From Annona cherimola (lineage: Eukaryota; Streptophyta; Magnoliopsida; Magnoliales; Annonaceae), in the NCBI GenBank assembly GCA_030490835.1, contig CM059972.1, forward strand, positions 47,161,452 through 47,225,451: a stretch of 64,000 bases of DNA, written 5' to 3'. Positions 50,301-61,526 of the stretch are shown piece by piece. The position numbers and the translations under genes were made by a program. Position 1 is the stretch's first letter; the number at the start of each line of letters is the position of its first letter. Below the pieces are notes generated by a model. That model made no database searches and was not told where the DNA came from. It saw only the letters and a list, made by a program, of their open reading frames with translations.

Positions 50301-51956
50301 TCAGAAATAAAATTTCATGTCATGGAGAAATTTTTTTCTTTGATGTGAATTTAGCTCCAGAGGCAATAGTCCACTGACGATGTAGTTTACGAAGTCTACG
50401 TACCATAGTGGACTGCCTGGGGAGATGGAGAATAGCTGCTCATCCGGGAACACTTCCTGAATCTGCTCCTTATCTTGGGCTGGTTGGGATCTCTCGAGAT
50501 GGGATAAATGGTCAGCGACTTGATTTTCAGCTCCTTTCCGATCTTTAATTTTGAGGTCGAACTCCTGTAACAATAGGACCCACTGGATCAAGCATGATTT
50601 TGCATCCTTTTTCTCAATCAAATACTTAATAGCCGAATGGTCTATGTACGCGATCACTTTGTTGCCCACCAGATAGGCTCTGAATTTGTCGAATGCAAAA
50701 ACCACAGCTAGCAACTCTTTTTCTGTTGTGGTATAATTCATTTATGCCTTGTTCAAGGTTTTGCTGGCGTAGTAGATGGAGTGAAAAACTCTGTTCATTC
50801 ATTGGCCCAGTACCGCTCCCACTACGTAGTTGCTCGCATCGCACATTAATTCGAATGGGAAGTTCCATTCTGGAGAAATAATGATTGGCGCAGATACCAA
50901 TCTCTTTTTCAGGTCCTGGAATGCCTCCATGCATTCGTTGGTGAATTCGAATGGCGCATCTTTCTCGAGCAGTGAACATAGCATCTTGGCTATCTTAAAG
51001 AAGTCTTTTATGAACCGCCTATAGAACCTCTCATGTCCTAGAAAACTGTGAATGCCTTTGACTGAGGTAGGTGGAGGAAATTTCTCGATCGTCTCGATTT
51101 TAGTTTTGTCCACTTTGATTCCCTGCTTGGAGATCTGGTGCCCAAGTACATTGTCCTCCTGCACCATAAAGTGGCACTTTTCCCAGTTAAGAACCAGGTT
51201 TGTATCCTCATAACGCTGAAACATCTTTGATAAGTTGGCCAGGCACTCGTCATAGGAATTTCAGAATACCGAGAAATCGTCCATGAATACCTCTAGGAAG
51301 TTTTCCACCATGTCAGTGAAAATGGCCATCATACAATGCTGAAATGTCCCTAGGGCGTTGCATAGGCCAAATGACATTTTCCTGAATGCGAACGTGGCAT
51401 ATGGACATGTGAATGTGGTCTTTTCTTAGTCCTTTGGTGCTATCATTATCTGATGGTACCCTGAATAGCCATCCAGAAAGCTATAGAATTTTCGCCCCGC
51501 CAACCTGTCTAGCATGTGATCATTGAATGGGAGTGGAAAGTGATCCTTTCAGGTGGCTTTGTTTAGTTTGCGGTAGTCCATACAAACTCGCCAACCAGTG
51601 ACTGTCCTCGTCGGAATCAACTCATTGTTCTCGTTGGAGACGACCGTCATACGACCTTTCTTCAGGACGCACTGCACTGGGCTGACCCAAGAGCTGTCAA
51701 AGATCGGATAAATAATGCCTGCATCTAGCCATTTGATAATCTCCTTTTTGACCACTTCTTTCATGATTGGGTTCAACCTTCTCTGCGCTTTGATAGATGG
51801 CCTGGAATTCTCCTCCACTTGAATTTTATGCATGCAAAAGGACGGGTTGATGCCTCTGATGTTGGCGATGATCCATCCTATGGCCTTTTTGTGATTTCTG
51901 AGCACTCTGAGCAGTTTTTCTTCTTGCATGGGATCCAATGCAGAAGAAATAATCAT
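50301..51956 (-). pseudogene. Athila reverse transcriptase and RNase H, broken
   Basis: RT N-terminal part 51549-51956 (VPVQ-type box SSWVSPVQCVLKKG, then WRVCMDYRKLNKAT). Palm and YxDD region 51240-51548 is split by stops (MDD visible as EVFMDDFSVF in translation). Thumb 50799-51224 (GIHSFLGHERFYRRFIKDF) and RNase H 50301-50741 ([45 protein letters not shown]) follow. Stops at 51549-51551 (TGA), 50799-50801 (TGA) and 50742-50744 (TAA) fall where the family has Arg or Gln codons. Confidence 0.82.
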
Positions 51957-52138
51957 CGAGAGTCAGGATTCCACTCCCAAGTAGGCATATCTGAGGTACT
52001 TTGGCAGAGATTTCAGCTCAAGAACAGGCGGCTCTTCGATCGACGACTTCAATTGTTTAAAAGATTTTGGTTTTAGCTCCAACGATTTGAACTTCTGCGG
52101 GTATCTCATAAAAGTCGAAGATTGTTGCAGGTAGCGTA

Positions 52139-52813
52139 TCATCTCTGCTGAATCGTCGTCAGATTCACTGATTTCTCTAACCAGCGATGCCTCCAAGATG
52201 TCTTCGTAGGTTGAGACTTGGAATTCAGCTTGAACAGTTGAATCCACCATGTTGATCGTTCATCTGGATCATTTGGTAACTGCATCGCTTTGAACACGCT
52301 AAAAGTAACATGTTTGTTCTGAACCTGCATGGTTAGCTCTCCAGCCTGTACGTCAATGATAGCCTTGCCTGTTGTAAGGAAAGGCCGACCTAAAATAATT
52401 GGCACATCCCGGTCTTCTTCATAATCCAGGATAATAAAATCTGCAGGAAAGATGAACTTGTCCACCTTGACAAGAACATCTTCAATGATGCCCTCCGGAT
52501 ATGTCATGGACCGGTCCGCCAGTTGCAGCATTACTGTCATAGGTCGAGCTTTCCTAATGCCTAATTTTCTGAAGATCGACTTGGGCATGAGATTAATGCT
52601 GGCTCCCAAGTCACATAGAGCTCTCCCAAAGTATTGATTTTTGATTGTGCACGAGATAGTGAAACTCCCTAGATCCTTGAGCTTAGGAGGCTGCTTTCTC
52701 TGCAACATAGCACTAGTTTCCTCATTTAATGCCACCGTTTCGAATTCCGTCAATCGCCTTTTTTTTGACAGAACGTCTTTCATGAATTTAGCATAGCTCG
52801 ACATTTGTTCCAA
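52139..52813 (-). pseudogene. Athila aspartic protease region
   Basis: 224 codons. Retropepsin with CDLGASINLMPKSIFRKLG (the D-x-G motif reads D-L-G) and VPIILGRPFLTTGKAIIDV. Upstream linker MEQMSSYAKFMKDVLSKKRR is typical of Athila Gag-Pro. Phase changes separate it from gag and from RT (51963-52250 carries the linker). Confidence 0.78.
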
Positions 52814-53086
52814 GGCTTCGACAAAGAGGTATGTTGATATGTAGTTGTTTTAGTACCTTTAAAAACTTCTTGAACTAGCCCTCCTTTTTGTTCTGTGCAA
52901 ATCTTTGAGAAAATGGAGGAGGCGGCCTTTGATTTGTGGCAAATTCAGCATCCAGTTGCTTTTGAATTGAATCTGGTTCCTCTGCCTCCTGTGACCACTG
53001 AATTAGAGGACTAGTGGCTTCAGTTAATACTTCTGGCGAAATTGCGTCGGGTAACTGCTTTCCACTACGTAATATGACTGTATGCA

Positions 53087-54517
53087 CCTGTTCTTTACCT
53101 TTTCCTTTCGGATTTTGTTTTGTATCGCTCGGCTGTGCACCTTGAGGCTAATTGTTTAGGGCTGAGGCCAGTCGACCGATCTATGCTTCCAAGTTTCTGT
53201 TTGTCGTGATCTGGGATTGCATGAATTGCATGAGAAGGTTTTCCAGATTCAATTTCTTTTCTTCCCGAGGTGGTGGATTGAATTGAACTGGTCTTGCTAC
53301 ATGTTGCTGTGAGGGCTGCTGTGAGAATCCCGGCGGCTGATTCGGCCTCGTCTGGTCATTCCATGAGAAATTGGGATGATTCCTCCAACCTGGATTATAG
53401 TTGTTTGCATATGGATTCGCTGGATTTCTCTAGAAATTTCCCACGTAATTAATGGACTCTGGATTGGATGCACATTGATCACTGGGATGGTCGAATTCTC
53501 CGCAACACATGCAAATATCTGTTGTTGACGGCTACTATGGTGTAGATGCCCCTACTGCATTGACGTTGGCAGGCCTGGATAGATTCTGAATCTGCCTGGA
53601 TAGAGCGTCAATGTGGGCCTTTATCGATGAAACTGCTCCAATTGGAGTAGACCCCCATTTCAGCTTCTGTTAGATGGCAGTTGATAGGTATCGGCCGCCA
53701 TATTTTCAAGCAGGGCGTATGATTCTCGGTAGCTTTTCCTCAGCAGGGAACCGTTTGATGATGAATCCACCATATGACTGGTGGAATCCTGGAGACCGTT
53801 GTAAAAAATCTGGATTTGAACCCATGTCTTAATTCCATGATGTGGACACTTCCGGAGCAGGTCTTTGAACCGATCGCACGCCTCTGATAGAGTCTCCTCT
53901 CTATGTTATTTGAATGAGACTATGTCCATCCTCAGTTTGGCTAACTTGGCAGGCGGAAAATATTTCTCCAAGAACTTCTGAGCCAAGTCATTCCACATAT
54001 TGACAGAATCTGGTGATAGAGAATCTAGCCACTCCGAAGCTCTATCCCTCAGTGAAAATGGGAAGGTTCATAGCCGCATTGCTTCGTCGGAGACTCCATT
54101 ATGCTTGAATGTGTTCATGATCTATAGAAAATTCTACAGATGGCGGTATGGATCTTAAGAAGACAAACCTCCAAACTGCCCAATGGATTAGAGCATTTGG
54201 AAAACCACCGATTTGATCTCAAAGTTGTTGGTGTCAATAGGAGGAGGTGCAATGCTAGTTTGAACTGCATTTTATCCCAGCGCAATGAGATCCCAAATAA
54301 GTTGGTCAAAATCGTCTTGGGGTGGATGAATTGGAACCTCAACCCTTTGATTTCCGTGTTGGTCTGCACAAATGTTCTCGTCTTGATTCCTAATGTGCTC
54401 CATGGTATGCTGTTGACTCCTAGCTTCCCTGCTCTTGCGACGCCTGCTCAAATAGGTTCTCTTTGATTCTAGATCAAAAGGAATAATGACCTCATTGCCA
54501 GCCCTACCTCGGTGCAT
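53087..54517 (-). pseudogene. Athila gag, heavily degenerate
   Basis: Minus strand. N-terminus 54517-54272 (RRRKSREARS region) begins near the primer site. The central gag domain (about 53600-54100) reads FPFSLRDRASEWLDSL, then WNDLAQKFLEKYFPPAKLAK and FKDLLRKCPHHGI in translation, with several stops. Parts with QAE/RPPPPFSQRF-type sequence continue to 52875. Capsid function is lost. Confidence 0.72.
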
Positions 54518-54662
54518 GCAAACACAATTATCCTTGCAAAAAAAACCAATTCAATTGAAACTAGCGAAAAAAATTCTAAACAAAAGAAATTATAAAAATA
54601 AACTATGATTACAAAATCATACAAGAAAGCAATAAAACTAACCAATAATTCGTTAAACCAAT

Positions 54663-54680
54663 TCCCCGACAACAACGCCA
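54663..54680 (-). other. Primer-binding site of the Athila element (tRNA-Asp-like)
   Basis: Minus strand TGGCGTTGTTGTCGGGGA, close to the complement of the plant tRNA-Asp 3' end, six bases inside the LTR end (TGACGAACTG on plus at 54687). Confidence 0.7.
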
Positions 54681-54686
54681 AAAACT

Positions 54687-57150
54687 TGACGAACTGCGTA
54701 TATGTCTATTAAATTTCTCGCTTTTAATGTAAGTATACGTGCCGAATCAAGTAATAAAGAGTGAGTAGAGTATCGTTCCCATGAGGAATTAATTTAACTT
54801 GGATTATTAATCAGTTTAATTGCTTTCGGTGAGTAAAAAATTTTGGGTTTTGAACTTAAAACTAAAACTATCAAACGCAAAAAGAAAATAGAAAAGAGTT
54901 CATGGAACAACTAGAATACTAAAAATGAGTTTACCAATTGGGGATGGCAGATGGATAGTTGACGAGCTGCGTATATGTCTATTAAAATGCTCGTTTTAAC
55001 GCAAGTATACATGCCGATAAAGTAATAAAGAGTGAGTAGAGTATCGTTCCCACGGGGATTGTGTTAAACGGATTAGCACCTTAAATCTTAATTGTCTAAG
55101 TGAATTGGTAAAATGAAGGAGCAGTTGTATCAAAGAACTGAATTAAACTAAACTATGAAAACAGTAAATGACCAAGGTAGGGTGGATATTGCCGAGATTG
55201 CCTTGAGATGATTAAAATAGGTGGGAATATGAAGTCAGTGAATCATAGTCATGTCATTTGGTCCTAATTAAGTTAGTTGTGCAGAGATTACTAATCTAGG
55301 TTCATTCATATTCATATATGTCTTCCAACACATACAAACCTAACAAAGTTTTAGTTATGTGCTATGTTCCCATGCATACAAATAAAACAAGGTTGATAAC
55401 CATATAACCTAATCATGATTACACAGGGTTAATAGGTATATTCCTATCCGTATTAACATCTAACACAACATGAGTTAGAATACTTGTGCCTTATATATGG
55501 ATCTTATTAAAATCCTAATTTTCCAAGCATGAATCTGAATATTAGATCAATCCACAAGGTTGCAAAGCTTGTAAACGCATTAAGCATGATATATAAGGGT
55601 AATCTCAAGCAACATATGTCACAACACATCAGTATTATCAATTGAAGCATAAGAAAACCAAATATCATAAGCTATGAGTTCAAATCCTACAAATCTCCCA
55701 CCATAAGAAGGTTTAGCCCATTAACATGACTTCAATTCCCATTAAAATCAAGTTACAATCATCTCCAAGAACACAGAGAAAAGGAAAGAGAAAGGAAAGA
55801 GCATGAGAAAGAGAATAACTAAATCCCCAAAGCTTCCACCAGCGAGATCGGATCTCCTCTTTCGTTTGCGATGGAAAACGGATCTTTTTCCTTCTCTATG
55901 CGGCTGCTCTAGCGGCTCTCTCCACACCTCTGCTCTCTCGTCTCTAGAACTCTAGGTTTCTATTTAAACATAACAGCTTGCGCAGCAAAACCCACACATA
56001 CGGATGCATATTGGTGCCTAGGCGCCAACTCTCTAGAGCTGTGTAACTTAGAAACCTTTCTAGAAACCCTAGGACTTCATGCCTTGGCGCCTAGGCACCA
56101 ACTCCCTGGAATCAATGTGATTTGTGACTTCAAAAACATTTAGAACTTTGCTTGCGTGTTGATGAAGTGGCGCCTAGGCGCCAACTCTCTGGATGTAATG
56201 TGTTGTGTGAAGTGTTGGAGATTCTAGCAAAGGCCTGTAGAATTGCGCCTGGGCGCCACTGGGCGGCGCCTGGGCACCAACCCTATGCTCCTTCACTTGG
56301 CTCTATTCTGCATTCGACTCGCTCGCGTTCTTGTAATTCTCCGTCCTTCCTGTAAAAATGAATGAAACTAAATAAATGAACTAAAAATGCCTAATTTATA
56401 CTAAAAATGCATAAAAATTACATAATGCTCCTAAAATGCAAAGCGAGTGAAAATTTAGCTGAATGGATGCAAACTAAACCTAATGTCTTGGACTAACACG
56501 CAAAAATAGTCTGAAATAGGCCATGATAACTCGTAGTTTTACGAGTTATCAATAGTTCGAAATCATTGAATCTAAACTATATTGCATTGGTTCCTTTTCA
56601 TTAGATTGTGTAGGGATTTACTAGTCCAAGTTCAATAATCTGTATATATGTCTTCCAACGCATATAAAGCTAATTACACCCTATTCAATTGCTATGTTCC
56701 CATGCCATCAAATAAAGTGGAATTGATAAGTTCATAACTTGTTTATTGACTACATAAGGTTTAATGGTATATTTCTATCCATTAAATAACTCCCCTTATC
56801 AAAGAGCGAACCTATGCCCTACACATAGATCTAGCAGAGATTTTCCTTTTTCATTGATTAATCATGCAATTAAATCATCTTACAAGGTAGCTAATCTTGT
56901 AAAAAGCATTAAACCACATATGCAAGGGTAAATCACAACACACAATCATATGAAAATCAAATATTCATTCCTGAAATTTGAAGAACCAATACAATATAGT
57001 TAGACATCAATTCATCCTAACTATCCATCTAAAAGAAGTTTAGCTCAAAGACATGATATAAAAATCCTTTACATCCATTATAAAAGTATCCAGAAAATCA
57101 GAGAAAGAAAAGTAGAAGGATGAAGAGAAAACTGGTTGTCCGGCAGTTTC
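54687..57150 (-). repeat. Athila 5' LTR, interrupted and truncated
   Basis: Parts 54687-54959 and 56557-57150 flank the solo LTR. They align with its two ends (for example GTATATGTCTATTAAA near 54699 against 54972, and the CATATATGTCTTCCAAC words at 56642 and 55312). The LTR start TGATAAC is missing because copia B entered at 57151. The remainder presumably lies beyond the window. Confidence 0.75.
54960..56551 (-). mobile_element. Solo LTR of an Athila-type element
   Basis: 1592 bp, TGACGAGC...GAGTTATCA, flanked by a perfect 5-bp duplication ATAGT (54955-54959 and 56552-56556) and with no internal region. It is the product of recombination between the LTRs of a second, related insertion. On its own strand it starts with a 28-bp dyad (56524-56551, arms TGATAACTCGTA / TACGAGTTATCA). 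Five GGCGCCTAGGCGCC-like palindromes lie at 56011-56280. A TTTAAATA-type TATA candidate is near 55961. Confidence 0.92.
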
Positions 57151-57904
57151 TGTTGGAAACATGTGGAAAATAAGCCAAGTCTATATTTTGATGATTAACA
57201 AATCAATTTGAGTAAGTTTTGGTTACTAACATGTTTGTGGAAATGATTAAAGGTTATAAAATTGAAGAATATGAAGCATGACAAGTCAAGTCGATCTCCA
57301 AGTCGACTCAAGCATCGACTTAGGCCAAGTCGATCCCCGAGTCGACTCCAGTAGCGACTTCAAGACGTCATTTCCTTCCAGAGTTGAAATCAAGAATGAG
57401 AGGTGCCGAAGTCGCATTCAAAGTCAACTCCGGTTGCGACTTGAGGTGAAGTCGCAGACCAAGTCGACTCTAGTAGTGACTTGGAGGTTTCGTTTTTCGT
57501 CCAGAGTTGAAATCGAGAACGAGAGCTGCCAAAGTCGCACCCCAAGTCAACTTCGCATGCGACTTGGGTGAAGTTGCAGACCAAGTCGACTCCAGCATCG
57601 ACTTCAATCGGACAGGGCAAAAACTTCAGAAGTCAAGTCGGGGATTAGATCGATTTCAAGGTAGACTTGAGTCAAGTTGAAGACCAAGTCGACTTAGATA
57701 TTCGACTTGGAACATATGAAGACTAATCCAAGTCCAAAGCAAGCAACATGCATGAATTCAACCATTCTAATCAAAATATATATTGAACTTATTCATTCAT
57801 ACATTCAAGAATTCAAGGATTCAAAGTTTGCAAGTCACGAAGCTAAAAGGACATCAAGCTAGGATGATTATACTAAGTTGCAAAGATATAATCAAAGGAA
57901 GAAC
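57151..57904 (+). mobile_element. Copia B: LTR fragment, cut by copia C
   Basis: Starts TGTTGGAAACATGTGG. The first ~150 bp align with the LTR starts of copia A (minus, from 4876/12015) and copia C (57905). It carries GTCGAC and GTCAAC dyad repeats (57280-57720). It stops where copia C begins. The rest of B would be to the right of C, outside the window. Confidence 0.75.
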
Positions 57905-59600
57905 TGTTGGAAATATGTGGAAAATAAGCTAAATCTATGTTTTGATGATTAACAAATCAATTTGAGTAAGTCTTGGCTACTAACATGTTTGTGGAAGTGT
58001 TTAAGGGACATACATTTGAAGAAAATAGATCATGGAAGGATAAGTCGATTCCCAAGTCGACTCAGACATCGACTTAAGGCCAAGTCGATCCCCAAGTCGA
58101 CTCCAACATCAACTTCAATGCGCCAAATCCTTCCAGAGTTGAAAATGGAGAGCTGAACTGCCGAAGTCGCAAACGAAGTCGACTTCGCATGCGACTTGGG
58201 TCGAAGTCGCAGACCAAGTCGACTCCAGTATCGACTTCAACATGACAAAACCTTCCAGAGTTGAAGTCAAGACCCCGAAGTACCGAAGTCGCACCCCAAG
58301 TCGACTCCACTTGCGACTTGAGGTGAAGTCGCAGACGAAGTCGACTCCGACATCGACTTTGATCGGGCAGAGGGGATTTTTCAGAAGACAAGCTGGATTA
58401 ATCAATTTTCAAGACAAACCTGTATGAAGATGAAGATCAAGGCAACCTAGATGCTCAAACGGAAACATATGAAGATTAATCCAAGTCCAAGCAGGATGCA
58501 TAAACTCAACCAAGAAGAATTGTTTAAGATTACATGATTCAAGTCTCATGGATTCAAAGCTTGCAAAACATGGGAGCAAATGTAAGCAAGCTAAAGAGAA
58601 GACAATGATTCAAAAAGAAATGAAAAATGCAAAAGAACTAAGGCATGGAGAAGCCTAAGCAAAACAAAAAGCATCCCGAAGTCTTTCAAGCTATCTGCCG
58701 AGGTGAAGTCGCACCCGAAGTCGACTCCACCTGCGACTTGGGTCAAGTCGATGCCCAAGTCGACCCAACCTGGAACTTGAAGGCGCTACGGAAAGGCGAA
58801 GTCGCACCCGAAGTCTACTCCATCTGCGACTTGGGCGAAGTCGCACCCGAAGTCGACTCCGCCTGCGACTTGGGTCGCAACAGTCGAAAAATATTCGAAC
58901 GTTGGCGCATTAAATGCGCGCCACCTACCTTCAAACGTTCGGATTCCCTCCACAATTATAAAAGGAATTCATTGTGGACGAGGAAAGTAGCTGAAAATCA
59001 TTAAGGGTGCTTAACTCCCATCTTCAAGAGCATTAAAGAGATCAAGCCAATCCAAAGAAGAAGAACTTTGCTTCGAACTGCTAGAGCTCAACTTCTGAAT
59101 CTTCAAAGCCAACTCTACAAGTTCTTCTCTGCGCCAAACTGTCTCTACACAACAGTAACGTGCAGATTCTTTCTGTTTTTCTTATTGTTGTATTGAATTT
59201 GACTTAGTTTGAGGAACTAAGATCAAGTGTAAAAAAGTAGTGAGTGATTGGAGTGGAACTTATCACCTACTTGTGCTATGGTTTGTTGATGCCCCCTAGA
59301 GCTGGAATCTAGAAGAGAGCAGTGACTCTAATTGTATTTGTGAAGTACAATAGTGGAACACAAGTCACAAGGAGTATGAGCTTGGAAGAGTGGAGTAGGG
59401 AGGTTACCCGAACCACTATAAAATCTTGTGTGCTTGATTTATATTTCTGCTCTTTACATTATATTGCTTTCCATTTCGTTTCTTCATTAAGGGGACTAAA
59501 TTAAGCTTTTAAGGGGTTAAGTTTTAATTTACCGAAGAATTTTATAAGAACCCATTTCACCCCTCCCCTCTTGGGTTTTGGCATTAACTCGGGACCAACA
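57905..59600 (+). repeat. 5' LTR of copia C (1696 bp)
   Basis: TGTTGGAAATATG...GGGACCAACA. Dyad GTCGAC repeats occupy 58040-58370 and 58700-58880. A TATAAAAG box lies at 58957-58964, and one copy of the ATGCCCCCTAGAGC unit near 59291. Confidence 0.88.
58957..58964 (+). promoter_or_regulatory. TATA box of copia C LTR
   Basis: TATAAAAG just after the second GTCGAC cluster; same relative place as in copia A. Confidence 0.5.
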
Positions 59601-59602
59601 AG

Positions 59603-59614
59603 TGGTATCAGAGC
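59603..59614 (+). other. Primer-binding site of copia C (initiator tRNA-Met)
   Basis: TGGTATCAGAGC two bases after the LTR end. Confidence 0.9.
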
Positions 59615-59648
59615 AGGTCTTTGAGTTAAACCAAAGAGATCTAATCAT

Positions 59649-61504
59649 ATGGCATCCCAATCGACCTCCGTTCCCGCATTTGCCGAGGGCCAATCATTTA
59701 CTAGGCCACCATTGTTTGATGGGAACAATTTCGGCTATTGGAAGCTTCGTATGAAGCAACTCATTATGGCTACCAATATGAACTCTTGGATTGCGATCCA
59801 AGACGGTGTAATCTTGCCAATTGATAAAAGAGCTTCCAAATGGACCGAAGAGGAAGTAAGAACTGTAAAGAGCAATGCTAAGGCTATGAACTCACTATTT
59901 TGTGCTCTTACAGCTTCTGAATATGATAGAGTATCCTCTTGCCTAACCGCTAAAGAAATATGGGATACTTTAATATCTATTTATGAAGGAACCTCTCAAG
60001 TCCAAGGGACTAGGAGAAATATTTTGATAGGAGAATTGGAAAGCTTCAAAATGTTAGAAACAGAAAATATTTTTGAGATGTTTGCTAGATTTTCTAAAAT
60101 TACTAACGCTTTGAAAGGTCTTGGAAAAGAAATTTCTGATCGGAGCAGGTCATGAAGATTCTAAGGGCGCTACCCGAATCATGGACTCCGAAAATTACTG
60201 CAATAGAAGAAGCAAAGGACTTGAACACATTGAAGCTAGAAGACCTAATTAGCTCACTAATGTCACATGAGCTAATTAAGAAAAGAAATGAAGATAATCA
60301 CAAAGGGAAGAAAGCTATTGCACTAAAGGCCACCCACAACTCAGAAGAATCTACCTCCTCATCTCACAACGATGATGAAGATATAGCACTACTCACTCGC
60401 AAATTTCGAAAGTTTGTGAGAAAAGAAAGGAATTTTAAAGACTTCAAAGAAAGACCACGAAGAGAGAAGAAGAAGGAGCCAACAAAGTGCTATAGATGCG
60501 GCGGGATGGGACATATGCAAGCCCAATGTCCTACGCAGGAAGAGAAATCAAAAGATCAATAAGAAAGGAGGGAAAGACATGAAAACAGAAAATACCAAAG
60601 GCCAAAGGGAAGAGGCATGTACGTAAATGAAGAAACTTCATTAACAAGCAGCTCCTCAACCGACGAATTTGAGGCGGCAAATTGTGCTAGAATATGCTAC
60701 ATCGCGCGAATCGAACAAGAAGAAAATTTGTTGTGTTTGAACACAACGGAAGTTTTGGAAGAACAAACCATCTCAACAAAGTGCACAAGTAATGAAGAGG
60801 TAACTTCCAAACTTTGTCACTCTCAATCTAGTTATTTTTCTTTTCATGAATGCCTCAAATGTACTGAATTAGAAGAACTACAACTTGCATATGATTCATT
60901 ATATGAGGAAATCAAAAAGCTAGGAAACAAGTTGTCATTAAAGAGACAACAATGTAACTCCGTTATTATTGTAAATGGAAAACTAGCTGAAAGATCAACA
61001 AAACTGAAAGAGGAAAATGAATCATTGTTGAAAGAAGTAGAGAAACTGAAAAAGGAGAACGAATCCTTAAGTGAATCATTAGCTAAGTTCTCTAATCCAG
61101 GAGAAAATGTAAAAATGTTTCTGAACATGACCACTCAAACAAATAGAAGAGGTCTTGGATATTATACATTTGAGCAAAAAGAAAGTGGCAAATCGGATGT
61201 GACAATGTTTGGGAACAATCAAACCAAAACTGCACCTATATACAAGCCAAAAAGGAAAAATGTTATGTGGACTAGAAGGCCAACGTTTGAACCATTACAT
61301 ACTTGGAGGCCTACTCCTAGATTACCAATAGCTTGCAATTTCTGCAATAAAATTGGTCATAAAGCCTATAAATGTAACTTTAAGAAACTGTATGACCATG
61401 GTGCAAAGTTAGTTTGGGTTCCAAGAAACGCAAGATTTGGGCTTTCTAAGTTAGAGCAACAAAAATTGAATCATATTACTAACCCAAATGGACCCATAAA
61501 ATGA
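59649..61504 (+). pseudogene. Copia C gag, broken
   Basis: Three pieces: 59649-60155 ([17 protein letters not shown] start), then a one-base phase change near 60150; 60152-60562 with the first knuckle CYRCGGMGHMQAQC, ended by TAA; 60617-61504 with the coiled coil and second knuckle CNFCNKIGHKAYKC, ended by TGA where copia A has Trp (GPIKWVPKR). It retains 12 residues (NFKDFKERPRRE region) absent from copia A. Confidence 0.88.
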
Positions 61505-61526
61505 GTACCAAAGAGATAAGATCTAC

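Larger units (their letters stand above)
13941..57150 (-). mobile_element. Athila-type Ty3 element, split by nested insertions
   Basis: Minus-strand Ty3 element whose internal parts are 54686-46639 and then 14892-14177. Evidence for one element: a tRNA-Asp-type primer site at the right end, gag-PR-RT-RNase H-INT in Ty3 order, an env-like ORF after integrase, and a polypurine tract plus LTR start at the left end. The gap (14893-46638) is exactly one retrotransposon flanked by AGCAC. The right LTR (54687 on) is interrupted by a solo LTR and cut by copia B at 57151. The left LTR keeps only its first 236 bp. The pol signature [19 protein letters not shown] is typical of Athila. Many stops and frameshifts show it is dead. 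Confidence 0.8.
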
